DNA of 7,111 bases from Methanoregulaceae archaeon (GTDB taxonomy: Archaea > Halobacteriota > Methanomicrobia > Methanomicrobiales > Methanospirillaceae): positions 1-7,111 of the forward strand of contig JAJRBP010000302.1 in the NCBI GenBank assembly GCA_028679405.1. Reading direction: 5' to 3'. This document shows positions 1 through 6,450 of this stretch, in pieces; position 1 is the stretch's first letter, and each line of letters opens with the position of its first letter. The notes beneath the pieces were generated by a model that searched no databases, had not been told where the DNA came from, and saw only the letters and a program-made list of their open reading frames with translations. The translations under genes and the position numbers were made by a program.

Positions 1-81
1 TCCGGGAGTGAAATTCAGGGTATTTCCGGTCTTGAACGGCAAGGATCTGCGGCATCCCGCGGTAGATCTGGAAACGGCACG

Positions 82-91
82 CTTTAAATTG
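82..91 (+). promoter_or_regulatory. Candidate TATA box for the methyltransferase
   Basis: CTTTAAATTG resembles the archaeal TATA consensus and is centred about 29 bases before the ATG at 116. The surrounding 30 bases are much richer in A and T than the flanks. This would fit a nearly leaderless transcript. No BRE or ribosome-binding site is clear, and the box would be inside the gene if the longer frame were real. Confidence 0.3.
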
Positions 92-115
92 CATAAAGTC
101 GAATTATACCCTTTG

Positions 116-1036
116 ATGACGGGTGCTTCCGGAAAAAGGGGGAAAATCCCCGACCGGGCGGGGAAGGAACGGATCCGGAACGGCACGAAAAAAGCGAACA
201 ATCCGGTGGTGACCGAAGAACCTGCAGGGATCCTCCCGTTCGTGAACCGGATCATCTGTGGTGATGCGGAAAAGGTATTACGTGCGTTCCCGGATGCGAG
301 TATCGACCTTGTCGTCACCTCACCGCCCTACAATTTCGGACATTCATACGCTCAGGATCCTCACGACGACACAAGGGAGTGGAACGAGTACTTCGGGAAG
401 CTCTTCTCGGTCTGGAAGGAGTGTGCCCGCATTCTCCGGCCCGGAGGTCGGATTGCAGTCAATGTCCAGCCGCTCTTCTCGGATTATGTCCCGACGCACC
501 ATATCATTTCTGCTCAGCTCCGGTCACTCGGTCTCCTCTGGAAGGCAGAGATCCTCTGGGAGAAACATAACTATAACGCGAAATACACCGCCTGGGGGAG
601 TTGGCAGTCGCCCTCGATGCCGTACCTGAAATACACCTGGGAGTTCGTGGAGGTCTTTGACAAGGAGACTCACAAGAAAGCCGGCAGGAGGGAAAATATC
701 GACATAACCGCCGGGGAATTCAAGGAGTGGGTGAAAGGGAGATGGACGTTTCCCCCGGAGAAGAAGATGCGGGATTTCGGTCACCCGGCGATGTTTCCCG
801 AGGAACTCCCGCGGCGGCTGATGAAACTTTTCTCGTACCGCGGGGACATCGTGCTCGACCCCTTCAATGGCGCAGGGACGACGACTACCGTCGCCTGGAG
901 AGAACACCGCCGGTTCATCGGGATCGACGTCTCCCGTGAATACTGCATGAATGCGATCAGGCGGATAACGGAGTCGGACCTGCCGGAAGGAGGTTTTTTA
1001 CCGACCCCGGATCTGATGGAAATACTCCCGGAATAA
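116..1036 (+). CDS. Site-specific DNA methyltransferase, beta class (N4-cytosine or N6-adenine)
   Basis: Transfers a methyl group from S-adenosylmethionine to the exocyclic amino group of cytosine (N4) or adenine (N6) in duplex DNA. With the ATG at 116 the protein has 306 residues. The catalytic motif IV, TSPPYN, is at residues 68-73 and the SAM-binding motif DPFNGAGTT at 248-256. The order catalytic-then-SAM-binding defines the beta class. SPPY is more typical of N4-cytosine enzymes but does not decide the base. A conserved GHPAMFPEELP segment lies at about 222-232. The frame is open to the left edge, so a GTG at 8 or a start outside the window is possible. I prefer 116 because the methylase core begins only at about residue 43 and an AT-rich TATA-like box (82-91) sits at the right distance for a leaderless message. 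GTG codons at 206 and 209 are further alternatives. No endonuclease gene is visible, so it may be solitary or have its partner to the left. Target sequence cannot be read from the protein. Confidence 0.9.
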   Translation: MTGASGKRGKIPDRAGKERIRNGTKKANNPVVTEEPAGILPFVNRIICGDAEKVLRAFPDASIDLVVTSPPYNFGHSYAQDPHDDTREWNEYFGKLFSVWKECARILRPGGRIAVNVQPLFSDYVPTHHIISAQLRSLGLLWKAEILWEKHNYNAKYTAWGSWQSPSMPYLKYTWEFVEVFDKETHKKAGRRENIDITAGEFKEWVKGRWTFPPEKKMRDFGHPAMFPEELPRRLMKLFSYRGDIVLDPFNGAGTTTTVAWREHRRFIGIDVSREYCMNAIRRITESDLPEGGFLPTPDLMEILPE

Positions 1037-1249
1037 CCGATGGCAGTCAAATCATAATTATTCCAGTTTTTCATCGGATCGATTTCCCGGGAATCTGTCC
1101 CGGAACCGGAGTCGTGCGAACCAGGGCATCAGGACCTGGATCATGTATCCGGGGATCGCAGGTCGCCAGTTCAGGCGCAATCCCAAAACAGCAGTGGAGT
1201 CTTCATCCATTTTCCAGACCCACTCGTCCGGTCTTCTCCCGGATCTCCT
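1037..1249. other. Gap between convergent genes
   Basis: Separates the ends of the methyltransferase and the HAD phosphatase. The reading frames crossing it are continuations of shadows of the phosphatase gene and have no recognisable protein features. It holds a T5 run (1067-1071), which could be an archaeal oligo-T terminator for the methyltransferase. It also holds the perfect palindrome TTCCCGGGAA (1084-1093), part of an inverted repeat CCGGGA-5-TCCCGG (1087-1103). Nothing else was seen. Confidence 0.5.
1067..1071 (+). terminator. Possible oligo-T terminator of the methyltransferase
   Basis: TTTTT begins 31 bases after the methyltransferase stop codon, in an AT-rich stretch (about 1049-1073) unlike the GC-rich surroundings. 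Archaeal RNA polymerase commonly terminates at short T-runs without a hairpin. The run is only five bases long, so this is weak. Confidence 0.25.
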
Positions 1250-2023
1250 TCAACCGAGGATATCGGGAAGGTCCGAGATTGAATCGAGAACGGCATCCGG
1301 GGAGGGTGAGGCCGGGTCCTGCAGGAGATCCGGCCGGAACTTGCCGGTCCTGACAAGGATACCGGTGAGGCCGGATGCGAGCGCACCCCCGACATCAGTG
1401 AAGAGATCGTCCCCGATCATCGCAGCCCCGGAAGCAGAAATCCCCATATCACGAAGTGCGAGTTCGAAAAATCGTGCCGAGGGTTTCCCTACCAGTTCAG
1501 CCCTTGCGCCGGTCGCGTACTCGAGCGCGGCCACGAAAGGTCCGGCCGAGAGCATCATTCCGCCTGCCCCCATCCAGTACCGGTCCTTCTCGAGTGCGAG
1601 GATCCCGGCCCCTCCCAGAACCATCCGGAACGCCTTGTTCATCAGATCGTAGGTAAAGTTATCCCCTGCATCTCCGACGACCACGAAGTCGACGGATTCT
1701 TCCGCGACGGTAATGCCCGATCCCGTGAATTCGGTATGCACGTCACAGGTTGTGAGGAGGAGGCAGCGGGTCCTTCCTTCCCGGAGCATGTGGGACACCG
1801 CAGCTGCGGGCGGTGTGAATATCAGGGATGCAGAAACCTGGAGCCCGAGTGACCCGAGGTGTGCCGCGATCGACCTCCGGCTCTTCCGGGTTGTATTTGA
1901 TACGAACCGGTAGGGGTAACCGTGCCTGTCCAGATACCTGATCGTTTCGGCAGCACCCGGAACTGGCTTTCCACCGATGTAGAGCACGCCGTCGAGATCG
2001 ATCAGGAACCCCTTAAGGTGCAT
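1250..2023 (-). CDS. HAD-superfamily IIA phosphatase, NagD/LHPP-like
   Basis: A 257-residue haloacid dehalogenase-type hydrolase, expected to be a Mg-dependent cytosolic phosphatase acting on a small phosphorylated compound; the substrate cannot be told from sequence. Motif I is DLDGVLY at 9-15 (nucleophile D9, acid/base D11), motif II is SNTT at 42-45, the motif III lysine is K180 in VGKPS, and motif IV is GDDLFTDVGG at 204-213. The roughly 110-residue insert between motifs II and III is the C2 cap typical of subfamily IIA (NagD, LHPP, p-nitrophenyl phosphatase), and total length fits. The ATG at 2023 is chosen because motif I then falls at its usual place near the N-terminus and a good ribosome-binding site, GGGGGTG (2037-2031), sits seven bases upstream. 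An in-frame start at 2077 would add 18 unconserved residues. The gene begins inside the last codons of the amidotransferase (11-base overlap), so the two are probably co-transcribed and translationally coupled. Confidence 0.9.
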   Translation of the reverse strand: MHLKGFLIDLDGVLYIGGKPVPGAAETIRYLDRHGYPYRFVSNTTRKSRRSIAAHLGSLGLQVSASLIFTPPAAAVSHMLREGRTRCLLLTTCDVHTEFTGSGITVAEESVDFVVVGDAGDNFTYDLMNKAFRMVLGGAGILALEKDRYWMGAGGMMLSAGPFVAALEYATGARAELVGKPSARFFELALRDMGISASGAAMIGDDLFTDVGGALASGLTGILVRTGKFRPDLLQDPASPSPDAVLDSISDLPDILG

Positions 2024-2675
2024 AGATCCCCACCCCCTGAAAGGCGAGGCCGAGGAGGGACCTGCAGAACTCTGCACTCCCCGGGAAGTACGTCCTGGTC
2101 TCCTGCCTCATCCGGTAGGTTTCTTCACCCGGGAACCCATGGGTCCACCGGTCGATCGTCTCAGCGGTTACCTCGGGATGGAACTGCACTCCGAGGCAGG
2201 AGCCGTTCATGAACCCCTGGTTCCGGACGTTTGCACCCGAATAGATGAGTCTGGAGCCTGGGGGAAGGTCGAACGTCTCGTTATGCCACTGGAATACGAA
2301 AGGCCTCTTCGGAAAGCCCGGAGGGGTCTCTCCAGTCCTGGTCACCCAGCACCAGCCCTGTTCACAAGGACTTGGAAACACCTGGGATCCCATTGCCGAC
2401 GCGATGAGCTGCGCACCAAGGCATAAGCCGAGCACCCGGTTCCCTTCCTTCATGCTTGACCTGATAAGAGTCTTTTCTGCCGCAAGAAACGGGTACTCGC
2501 GCTCATCATTCACACTCATCTGTCCGCCCAGAATGATAAAACCAGATCCGCTTGTGGCGGGAACATCCTCGCCTTCATACAGCCGCACAATCTCATGCGG
2601 GATCGACTTCTCCCGAAAAATTGCAGGGATAATTCCAGGACCCTCATCCGGCCCGTGCTGGAGGATGGTGATCAT
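2013..2675 (-). CDS. Class I glutamine amidotransferase domain protein (GMP synthase-glutaminase-like)
   Basis: A stand-alone class I (triad) glutamine amidotransferase of 220 residues, expected to hydrolyse glutamine and pass the ammonia to an acceptor, or to act as a related gamma-glutamyl hydrolase. The nucleophile elbow GLCLGAQ carries Cys85, and FHPE supplies His166 and Glu168, completing the Cys-His-Glu triad. The oxyanion-loop glycines are in ILGGQMS near residues 48-54. It resembles the GuaA-type glutaminase group (COG0518) more than PurQ or HisH, but no synthetase domain is attached or adjacent, so the acceptor is unknown. I prefer the ATG at 2675 because the protein then starts directly with the first beta strand (MITILQHG) and a TATA-like box at 2711-2702 would put transcription start just before it. 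The ATG at 2693 would add six residues and has no visible ribosome-binding site. It overlaps the HAD phosphatase by 11 bases, suggesting a shared pathway. Confidence 0.85.
   Translation of the reverse strand: MITILQHGPDEGPGIIPAIFREKSIPHEIVRLYEGEDVPATSGSGFIILGGQMSVNDEREYPFLAAEKTLIRSSMKEGNRVLGLCLGAQLIASAMGSQVFPSPCEQGWCWVTRTGETPPGFPKRPFVFQWHNETFDLPPGSRLIYSGANVRNQGFMNGSCLGVQFHPEVTAETIDRWTHGFPGEETYRMRQETRTYFPGSAEFCRSLLGLAFQGVGIYAP
2031..2037 (-). promoter_or_regulatory. Ribosome-binding site of the HAD phosphatase
   Basis: On the minus strand GGGGGTG lies seven bases before the ATG at 2023 and differs by one base from the archaeal Shine-Dalgarno GGAGGTG. It lies within the 3' end of the upstream amidotransferase gene and decides the phosphatase start against the longer frame from 2077. 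Confidence 0.6.
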
Positions 2676-2701
2676 CTCTCTGTAATTCTTCATCGGGCGC
2701 C

Positions 2702-2711
2702 AAATTAATTA
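2702..2711. promoter_or_regulatory. Palindromic AT-rich box in the divergent promoter region
   Basis: AAATTAATTA is the most AT-rich stretch between the divergent amidotransferase and exonuclease genes and contains the palindrome AATTAATT. Read on the minus strand it is placed to start transcription near 2682, just before the ATG at 2675. Read on the plus strand it would start near 2732, ahead of the exonuclease. It could serve either gene or both; the sequence does not decide. Confidence 0.4.
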
Positions 2712-2751
2712 CCGGGTCTCGGGCGATCACTTTCGCAGTGCATGCCTGCCA

Positions 2752-2760
2752 CTCTAAAAG
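2752..2760 (+). promoter_or_regulatory. Second candidate TATA box for the exonuclease-helicase unit
   Basis: CTCTAAAAG is centred about 33 bases before the ATG at 2789 and would give a short leader. It matches the archaeal TATA consensus only moderately, and the purine-rich BRE expected upstream is not obvious. It competes with the box at 2702-2711 as promoter of this unit. Confidence 0.25.
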
Positions 2761-2788
2761 CGCCTGGCGAGAGATCTCCATTACCACT

Positions 2789-3868
2789 ATGGATCAGTCT
2801 GCCGCGTTCGACCGGATCAGCAGGGAATGGCGGTCGCGCATGGACTGCGTGCACGAGTACGCCGTGGTCAGGAATGACAACACCTTCCGTGCAGGGTTCT
2901 CTGATTCCTACGTTCTTGAATCCGAATTTAATGAGGTCCAGGGACTACGGCAGTCCCTGATGGAGGAATACCGGGGGCAGGAGCTTGAGGATGTGCTCCC
3001 GGGAAGAGAGATCGAGACGGCTGACGGGGCCTGCTATGTGATAGAGAGCAGGGAACCTCTCGTCATCCCGCAGGCGGACCGCGAAGCGGTGAGGACGAAG
3101 CTCCTCCACGAGTTGTCGCTCGTGCATGGAATCGGGCGAAAGACCGAGCTCGAGTTGAAGAGGAGAGGGTACCGGACGATAGAGGACCTGCAGTTCCATC
3201 GCAGGTTTTCGGAGCGGGCGAGAGAGTGTTCACGGGCTATCCGGGCCGGGGATCCCGCCCTGGTATCCGGACTGGTAGGCCGCTGGTACCCGGCCTCCCA
3301 TCCGCTGACGCTTCTCACTGCAGGCCTCTACGACCGGACCGACTTTGTCTTTCTTGATATCGAGACGCTCGGCATCTTCTCGCGGCCCCTGATACTGGTC
3401 GGCATTGCCACGGTTACGAGGAACGATCTCGAAGTCAGGCAGTTCCTCGTCCGCGACCTTTCCGAGGAGCCGGCTTCCCTGATGGCGGTCGCGGAATATC
3501 TCCACCCCGGTGCGGTCCTGGTCACCTACAATGGAAAGACCTTCGACATCCCGTACCTCCGGTCCAGGTTCGCCTTCTACGGAAGTCAGGGGGACGTCTC
3601 GAACGTGCATTACGACCTGCTTCATGCATCCCGGCGAAGATGGGGGCATTCACTCCCCGACTGCAGGCTGACCACCATAGAAAAGCGACTCCTCGGGACA
3701 GGAAGGGAGTCCGATATCCCCGGCGGGATGGTACCCGAGTTCTACGAAGTCTACCACCGTACAGGCAACCCGGGGCCCCTCATCCCAATCGTAGCTCACA
3801 ACCGGCAGGACGTCGTCACCCTCGCCCACCTGTTCAGCACCCTGCGCGAGGTCTCGTATGAGTGCTGA
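2789..3868 (+). CDS. mrfB: RNase H-like DEDD 3'-5' exonuclease, YprB/MrfB family, with helix-hairpin-helix motif
   Basis: A 359-residue predicted metal-dependent DNA exonuclease, partner of the helicase that follows. The nuclease core occupies about residues 185-350. Exo I is FLDIETLG (D190, E192), Exo II is TYNGKTFDIP (D253), and Exo III is HNRQD (H337, D341). A conserved DIPGG segment at 309-313 is typical of the RNase_H_2/YprB group. The histidine stands four positions before the last aspartate, one closer than in classical DEDDh enzymes. Before the core, residues 113-134 (HGIGRKTELELKRRGYRTIE and on) form a clear helix-hairpin-helix DNA-binding motif. There is no room for the C-terminal TPR region that I recall in the Bacillus protein. 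An in-frame GTG at 2738 would add 17 residues rich in Cys and His that do not look conserved; I favour 2789, though the promoter evidence is ambiguous. The gene overlaps the helicase by 11 bases. In B. subtilis the matching pair repairs mitomycin-type lesions; the archaeal role is inferred. Confidence 0.85.
   Translation: MDQSAAFDRISREWRSRMDCVHEYAVVRNDNTFRAGFSDSYVLESEFNEVQGLRQSLMEEYRGQELEDVLPGREIETADGACYVIESREPLVIPQADREAVRTKLLHELSLVHGIGRKTELELKRRGYRTIEDLQFHRRFSERARECSRAIRAGDPALVSGLVGRWYPASHPLTLLTAGLYDRTDFVFLDIETLGIFSRPLILVGIATVTRNDLEVRQFLVRDLSEEPASLMAVAEYLHPGAVLVTYNGKTFDIPYLRSRFAFYGSQGDVSNVHYDLLHASRRRWGHSLPDCRLTTIEKRLLGTGRESDIPGGMVPEFYEVYHRTGNPGPLIPIVAHNRQDVVTLAHLFSTLREVSYEC
3848..3852 (+). 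promoter_or_regulatory. Ribosome-binding site of the helicase
   Basis: GAGGT lies five bases before the ATG at 3858, inside the last codons of the exonuclease gene. It supports this start and tight translational coupling between the two genes. Confidence 0.6.
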
Positions 3869-6221
3869 TAACCGGATCGACGACCTGATAGCGGCTATCC
3901 GGCGTGACAAGAGGTTCTCTCCGTGCCTGGCCCACCACAATATAAGGGAGCGGACGGCGGCACAGTTCGGTGCCCTCTCCCGGCCGCTTCCCGCAGGAAT
4001 CTCCCGGTACCTGGAAGAGAAAAATGTCCGGCTCTACTCGCATCAGGCAGATACAGTAGAGGCAGTTCGGAGCGGGGAGCACTCAGTGCTCTGCACACCG
4101 ACGGCATCGGGAAAGACATTTGCGTTTCTCATCCCCGTCTTTGAGCGGCTCGATGCATCTCCGGACGCGACTGCACTCTTCCTCTACCCAACGAAAGCCC
4201 TTGCGAACGACCAGCTCGGGGTATGCAAAGCGATGGAATCCGGGACCCGCATACCGGGATATCCTGCCGTGTATGATGGGGATACCCCGAACGAGAAGAG
4301 ATCCGGGATCAGGGGACGTTCGAGAATCGTCCTCTCGAACCCCTATGAACTGCACTATATCCTCCCGTGGCATCATCTCTGGGCGCGCTTCTTTAGGAAC
4401 CTCCAGGTCGTGGTGATCGACGAGGCGCACAGGTACCGCGGTATAACCGGCTCCCACCTGGCTTTCCTGGTCCGCCGACTCCGCAGGGTCTGCGAACATT
4501 ACGGCTCGAACCCGACATTTATCCTCTCGTCTGCCACTCTCGCAAACCCTCTCGAATTCGCCTCCCGGCTCACGGGTCACACGTTCCGCCTTATCTCCGG
4601 GGACGGCGCCCCCCATGGCCGGCGTCATTTCATCCTCTATAACCCCTTTCCTGACGGCGCAGAGGTACGGTCCGCCCACTCGGAGACCGGGGCCCTCCTC
4701 CTCGCCTGTATCAGGGCGGAGATGCAGACCCTCTGTTTCACCGGTTCCAGGAAGAGCGCGGAGCTCATCACCCTGTGGAGCAGAGACGGGCTGATCCGCG
4801 CGGCCCGTGATCCAGGTCTTGTCTCGGCCTACCGGGCCGGGTACCTCCCGGAAGAGAGGAGGGGTATAGAGGAAAGATTCAAATCCGGCTCTTTCCGTGG
4901 GGTGGTCTCAACGAATGCCCTCGAACTTGGGATCGATATCGGCTCGCTGGACACTGTCATCATCTCGGGGTACCCGGGGAGCATCATGTCCGTGTGGCAG
5001 CAGGCAGGGCGTGCGGGCCGTGGAACGGGGGACTCTCTTGCCATGCTTATCGCGTTCCCCAACCCTCTCGACCAGTATTTCATGCATCATCCAGGGTCGT
5101 TTTTCGGGGCTCCGCACGAGCATGCGATCGTCGACCTCGAAAATCCCTATGTCCTCTCCGGCCAGGTTCTCTGCGCATCTGCCGAGCTCCCCATCGACCT
5201 GGAGAGGGATGCAGGTTACTTCGGCGATACGCTTCCCGCAGTGATAGAGGCTCATGCGGGAGAGCACCTGATGGCAGAGACCAGGAAAGGCTGGATATAT
5301 GCCGGGCGCAGGCGCCCATCAGAAATTACGGGATTTGGAGCAGCTTCTGGTGAGGGATTCCGTATCCTCTGCGGCAAAGAAACGATCGAGACCCTGGACC
5401 GGGCCCAGGCATTCAGGGAAGCACACCAGGGTGCGGTTCTCCTCCACCAGGGTGAGAAGTACCTCGTCAGTACCATGGACCTGACCCAGCACATAGTCCG
5501 GGTGTCGCCGACCGATGTCGATTACTACACGAAACCGCTCAAGAGCGTGAACGTCAGGATTCTGGACGAACAAAGACAACGCAGTGCGTGTGGTACCAGC
5601 GTCGTATTCGGGGAGGTTGAGGTGACCGAGACCTACACCGCATACAAGGTAATCCATGGCGATACTACAATTGGAATCGAGCCACTCGATCTGCCTCCGC
5701 TCACCTTCAGGACAAAAGCGATATGGTTTGGTCTCCCGCCCGGGGCAGCCGAACATACAACGATGGCGGGGCTGGATCTCGCAGGGGGGCTCCATGCCCT
5801 CGAGCATGCGGTGATCGCAATGATGCCTTTCGAAGTCATGTGCGACCGGTGGGACCTGGGGGGGCTCTCGACACCTGCGTTCGGAGAAACGGGCAGCCCG
5901 ACAGTGATAGTGTACGACGGGTACGAAGGAGGCATCGGACTCACGGAGAACGCATACTCGCTCTTCGAGGAGATCGTGCTGGTTACCAAGGATATGGTGA
6001 GTGGGTGCGGGTGTGAGAAGGGCTGTCCGGCCTGCGTCTATTCTCCTAAATGCGGGAACGACAACCAGCCCCTCGATAAAGTCGCGGCACTCATGCTGCT
6101 TTCGGATATGGTTGGGGGTGAAGGAGCCCGGGATACCCGGCGGGATGGGGGCAGGGCCGACGGGCTGGTGGGACAAACCTGCAATACAGGGCTTTCACCT
6201 GATGAACCGGTGTCGGGGTAG
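3858..6221 (+). CDS. mrfA: DEAH-box DNA repair helicase with C-terminal DUF1998/MZB zinc domain, YprA/MrfA family
   Basis: A 787-residue superfamily 2 helicase, expected to unwind DNA 3'-5' using ATP for the exonuclease encoded just upstream. The Q-motif region RLYSHQ is at 58-63, Walker A TPTASGKT at 80-87, motif Ia YPTKALANDQ at 110-119, motif II DEAH at 188-191, and motif III SSAT at 224-227. Motif IV is near FTGSRKSAE (294-302), motif V near TNALELGIDIG (352-362), and motif VI QQAGRAGRG at 381-389. The C-terminal part carries YDGYEGGIG (686-694) and five clustered cysteines (C717, C719, C723, C726, C732), within CGCEKGCPACVYSPKCGN. This pattern is the signature of DUF1998, the zinc-binding MZB domain of MrfA; the family also includes the Hrq1 helicases. 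All helicase motifs look intact. The last 45 or so residues after LDK (739-741) are rich in Gly, Arg and Asp and unlike the rest. The start ATG overlaps the exonuclease stop by 11 bases and has its own GAGGT site. Confidence 0.95.
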   Translation: MSADNRIDDLIAAIRRDKRFSPCLAHHNIRERTAAQFGALSRPLPAGISRYLEEKNVRLYSHQADTVEAVRSGEHSVLCTPTASGKTFAFLIPVFERLDASPDATALFLYPTKALANDQLGVCKAMESGTRIPGYPAVYDGDTPNEKRSGIRGRSRIVLSNPYELHYILPWHHLWARFFRNLQVVVIDEAHRYRGITGSHLAFLVRRLRRVCEHYGSNPTFILSSATLANPLEFASRLTGHTFRLISGDGAPHGRRHFILYNPFPDGAEVRSAHSETGALLLACIRAEMQTLCFTGSRKSAELITLWSRDGLIRAARDPGLVSAYRAGYLPEERRGIEERFKSGSFRGVVSTNALELGIDIGSLDTVIISGYPGSIMSVWQQAGRAGRGTGDSLAMLIAFPNPLDQYFMHHPGSFFGAPHEHAIVDLENPYVLSGQVLCASAELPIDLERDAGYFGDTLPAVIEAHAGEHLMAETRKGWIYAGRRRPSEITGFGAASGEGFRILCGKETIETLDRAQAFREAHQGAVLLHQGEKYLVSTMDLTQHIVRVSPTDVDYYTKPLKSVNVRILDEQRQRSACGTSVVFGEVEVTETYTAYKVIHGDTTIGIEPLDLPPLTFRTKAIWFGLPPGAAEHTTMAGLDLAGGLHALEHAVIAMMPFEVMCDRWDLGGLSTPAFGETGSPTVIVYDGYEGGIGLTENAYSLFEEIVLVTKDMVSGCGCEKGCPACVYSPKCGNDNQPLDKVAALMLLSDMVGGEGARDTRRDGGRADGLVGQTCNTGLSPDEPVSG

Positions 6222-6450
6222 GATGTGCCGGCGGCCAGGAAGATGACGAGCCTGGCGCTTGTCCTCCACCTGTCTGGTATACACAAGCCGATACCGCTTC
6301 TCGTTGCCAGGTCACGACTATCCTGCTTCACTGACCCGGGGGTCATCCCGCAGTGTTCCTGGAATAAATAGGTGGGGATGTGACCGGGTGATAAGGCCTC
6401 ATGCCCGATCGTTCCAACAGACATGAGCGCTATTATCCCGGTATTGTCAA
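6222..6450. other. Gap between convergent genes
   Basis: Lies between the ends of the helicase (+) and the small secreted protein gene (-). It contains a near-palindrome TGACCC-GG-GGGTCA (6332-6345) and one short ORF (6243-6371) whose reality is doubtful. There is no T-run or strong hairpin to mark a terminator for either gene, and no recognisable RNA gene or mobile-element end. Confidence 0.5.
6243..6371 (+). CDS. Doubtful small ORF, 42 residues
   Basis: An ATG at 6243 preceded by AGGA (6236-6241 region) opens a 42-codon frame ending in TAG at 6369-6371. The product begins MTSLALVLHLSG and is hydrophobic in its first half, with two cysteines (C28, C38) and no motif I recognise. It starts 21 bases after the helicase stop, so it could be read as a third gene of that transcript. 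Frames of this length arise often by chance in GC-rich DNA, and nothing here proves translation. Confidence 0.15.
   Translation: MTSLALVLHLSGIHKPIPLLVARSRLSCFTDPGVIPQCSWNK

Noticed and set aside
1143..1652. Plus-strand open frame of 169 residues over the phosphatase
   Set aside because: It is antisense to the HAD gene, which has all catalytic motifs. The product is Ser/Pro/Arg-rich and of low quality.
2738..2788. N-terminal extension of the exonuclease from a GTG at 2738
   Set aside because: The 17 added residues are Cys/His-rich and unlike the rest. Not fully excluded, because the AT-rich box at 2702-2711 could serve this start.
5319..6176. Long minus-strand open frame of 285 residues opposite the helicase
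   Set aside because: It lies wholly within the helicase gene, whose motifs are clear, and its product is rich in Arg, His, Pro and Cys with no recognisable domain. It is an antisense shadow.
6038..6424. Minus-strand open frame of 128 residues crossing the helicase end
   Set aside because: More than half is antisense to the conserved cysteine domain of the helicase. There is no convincing promoter, ribosome-binding site or domain.
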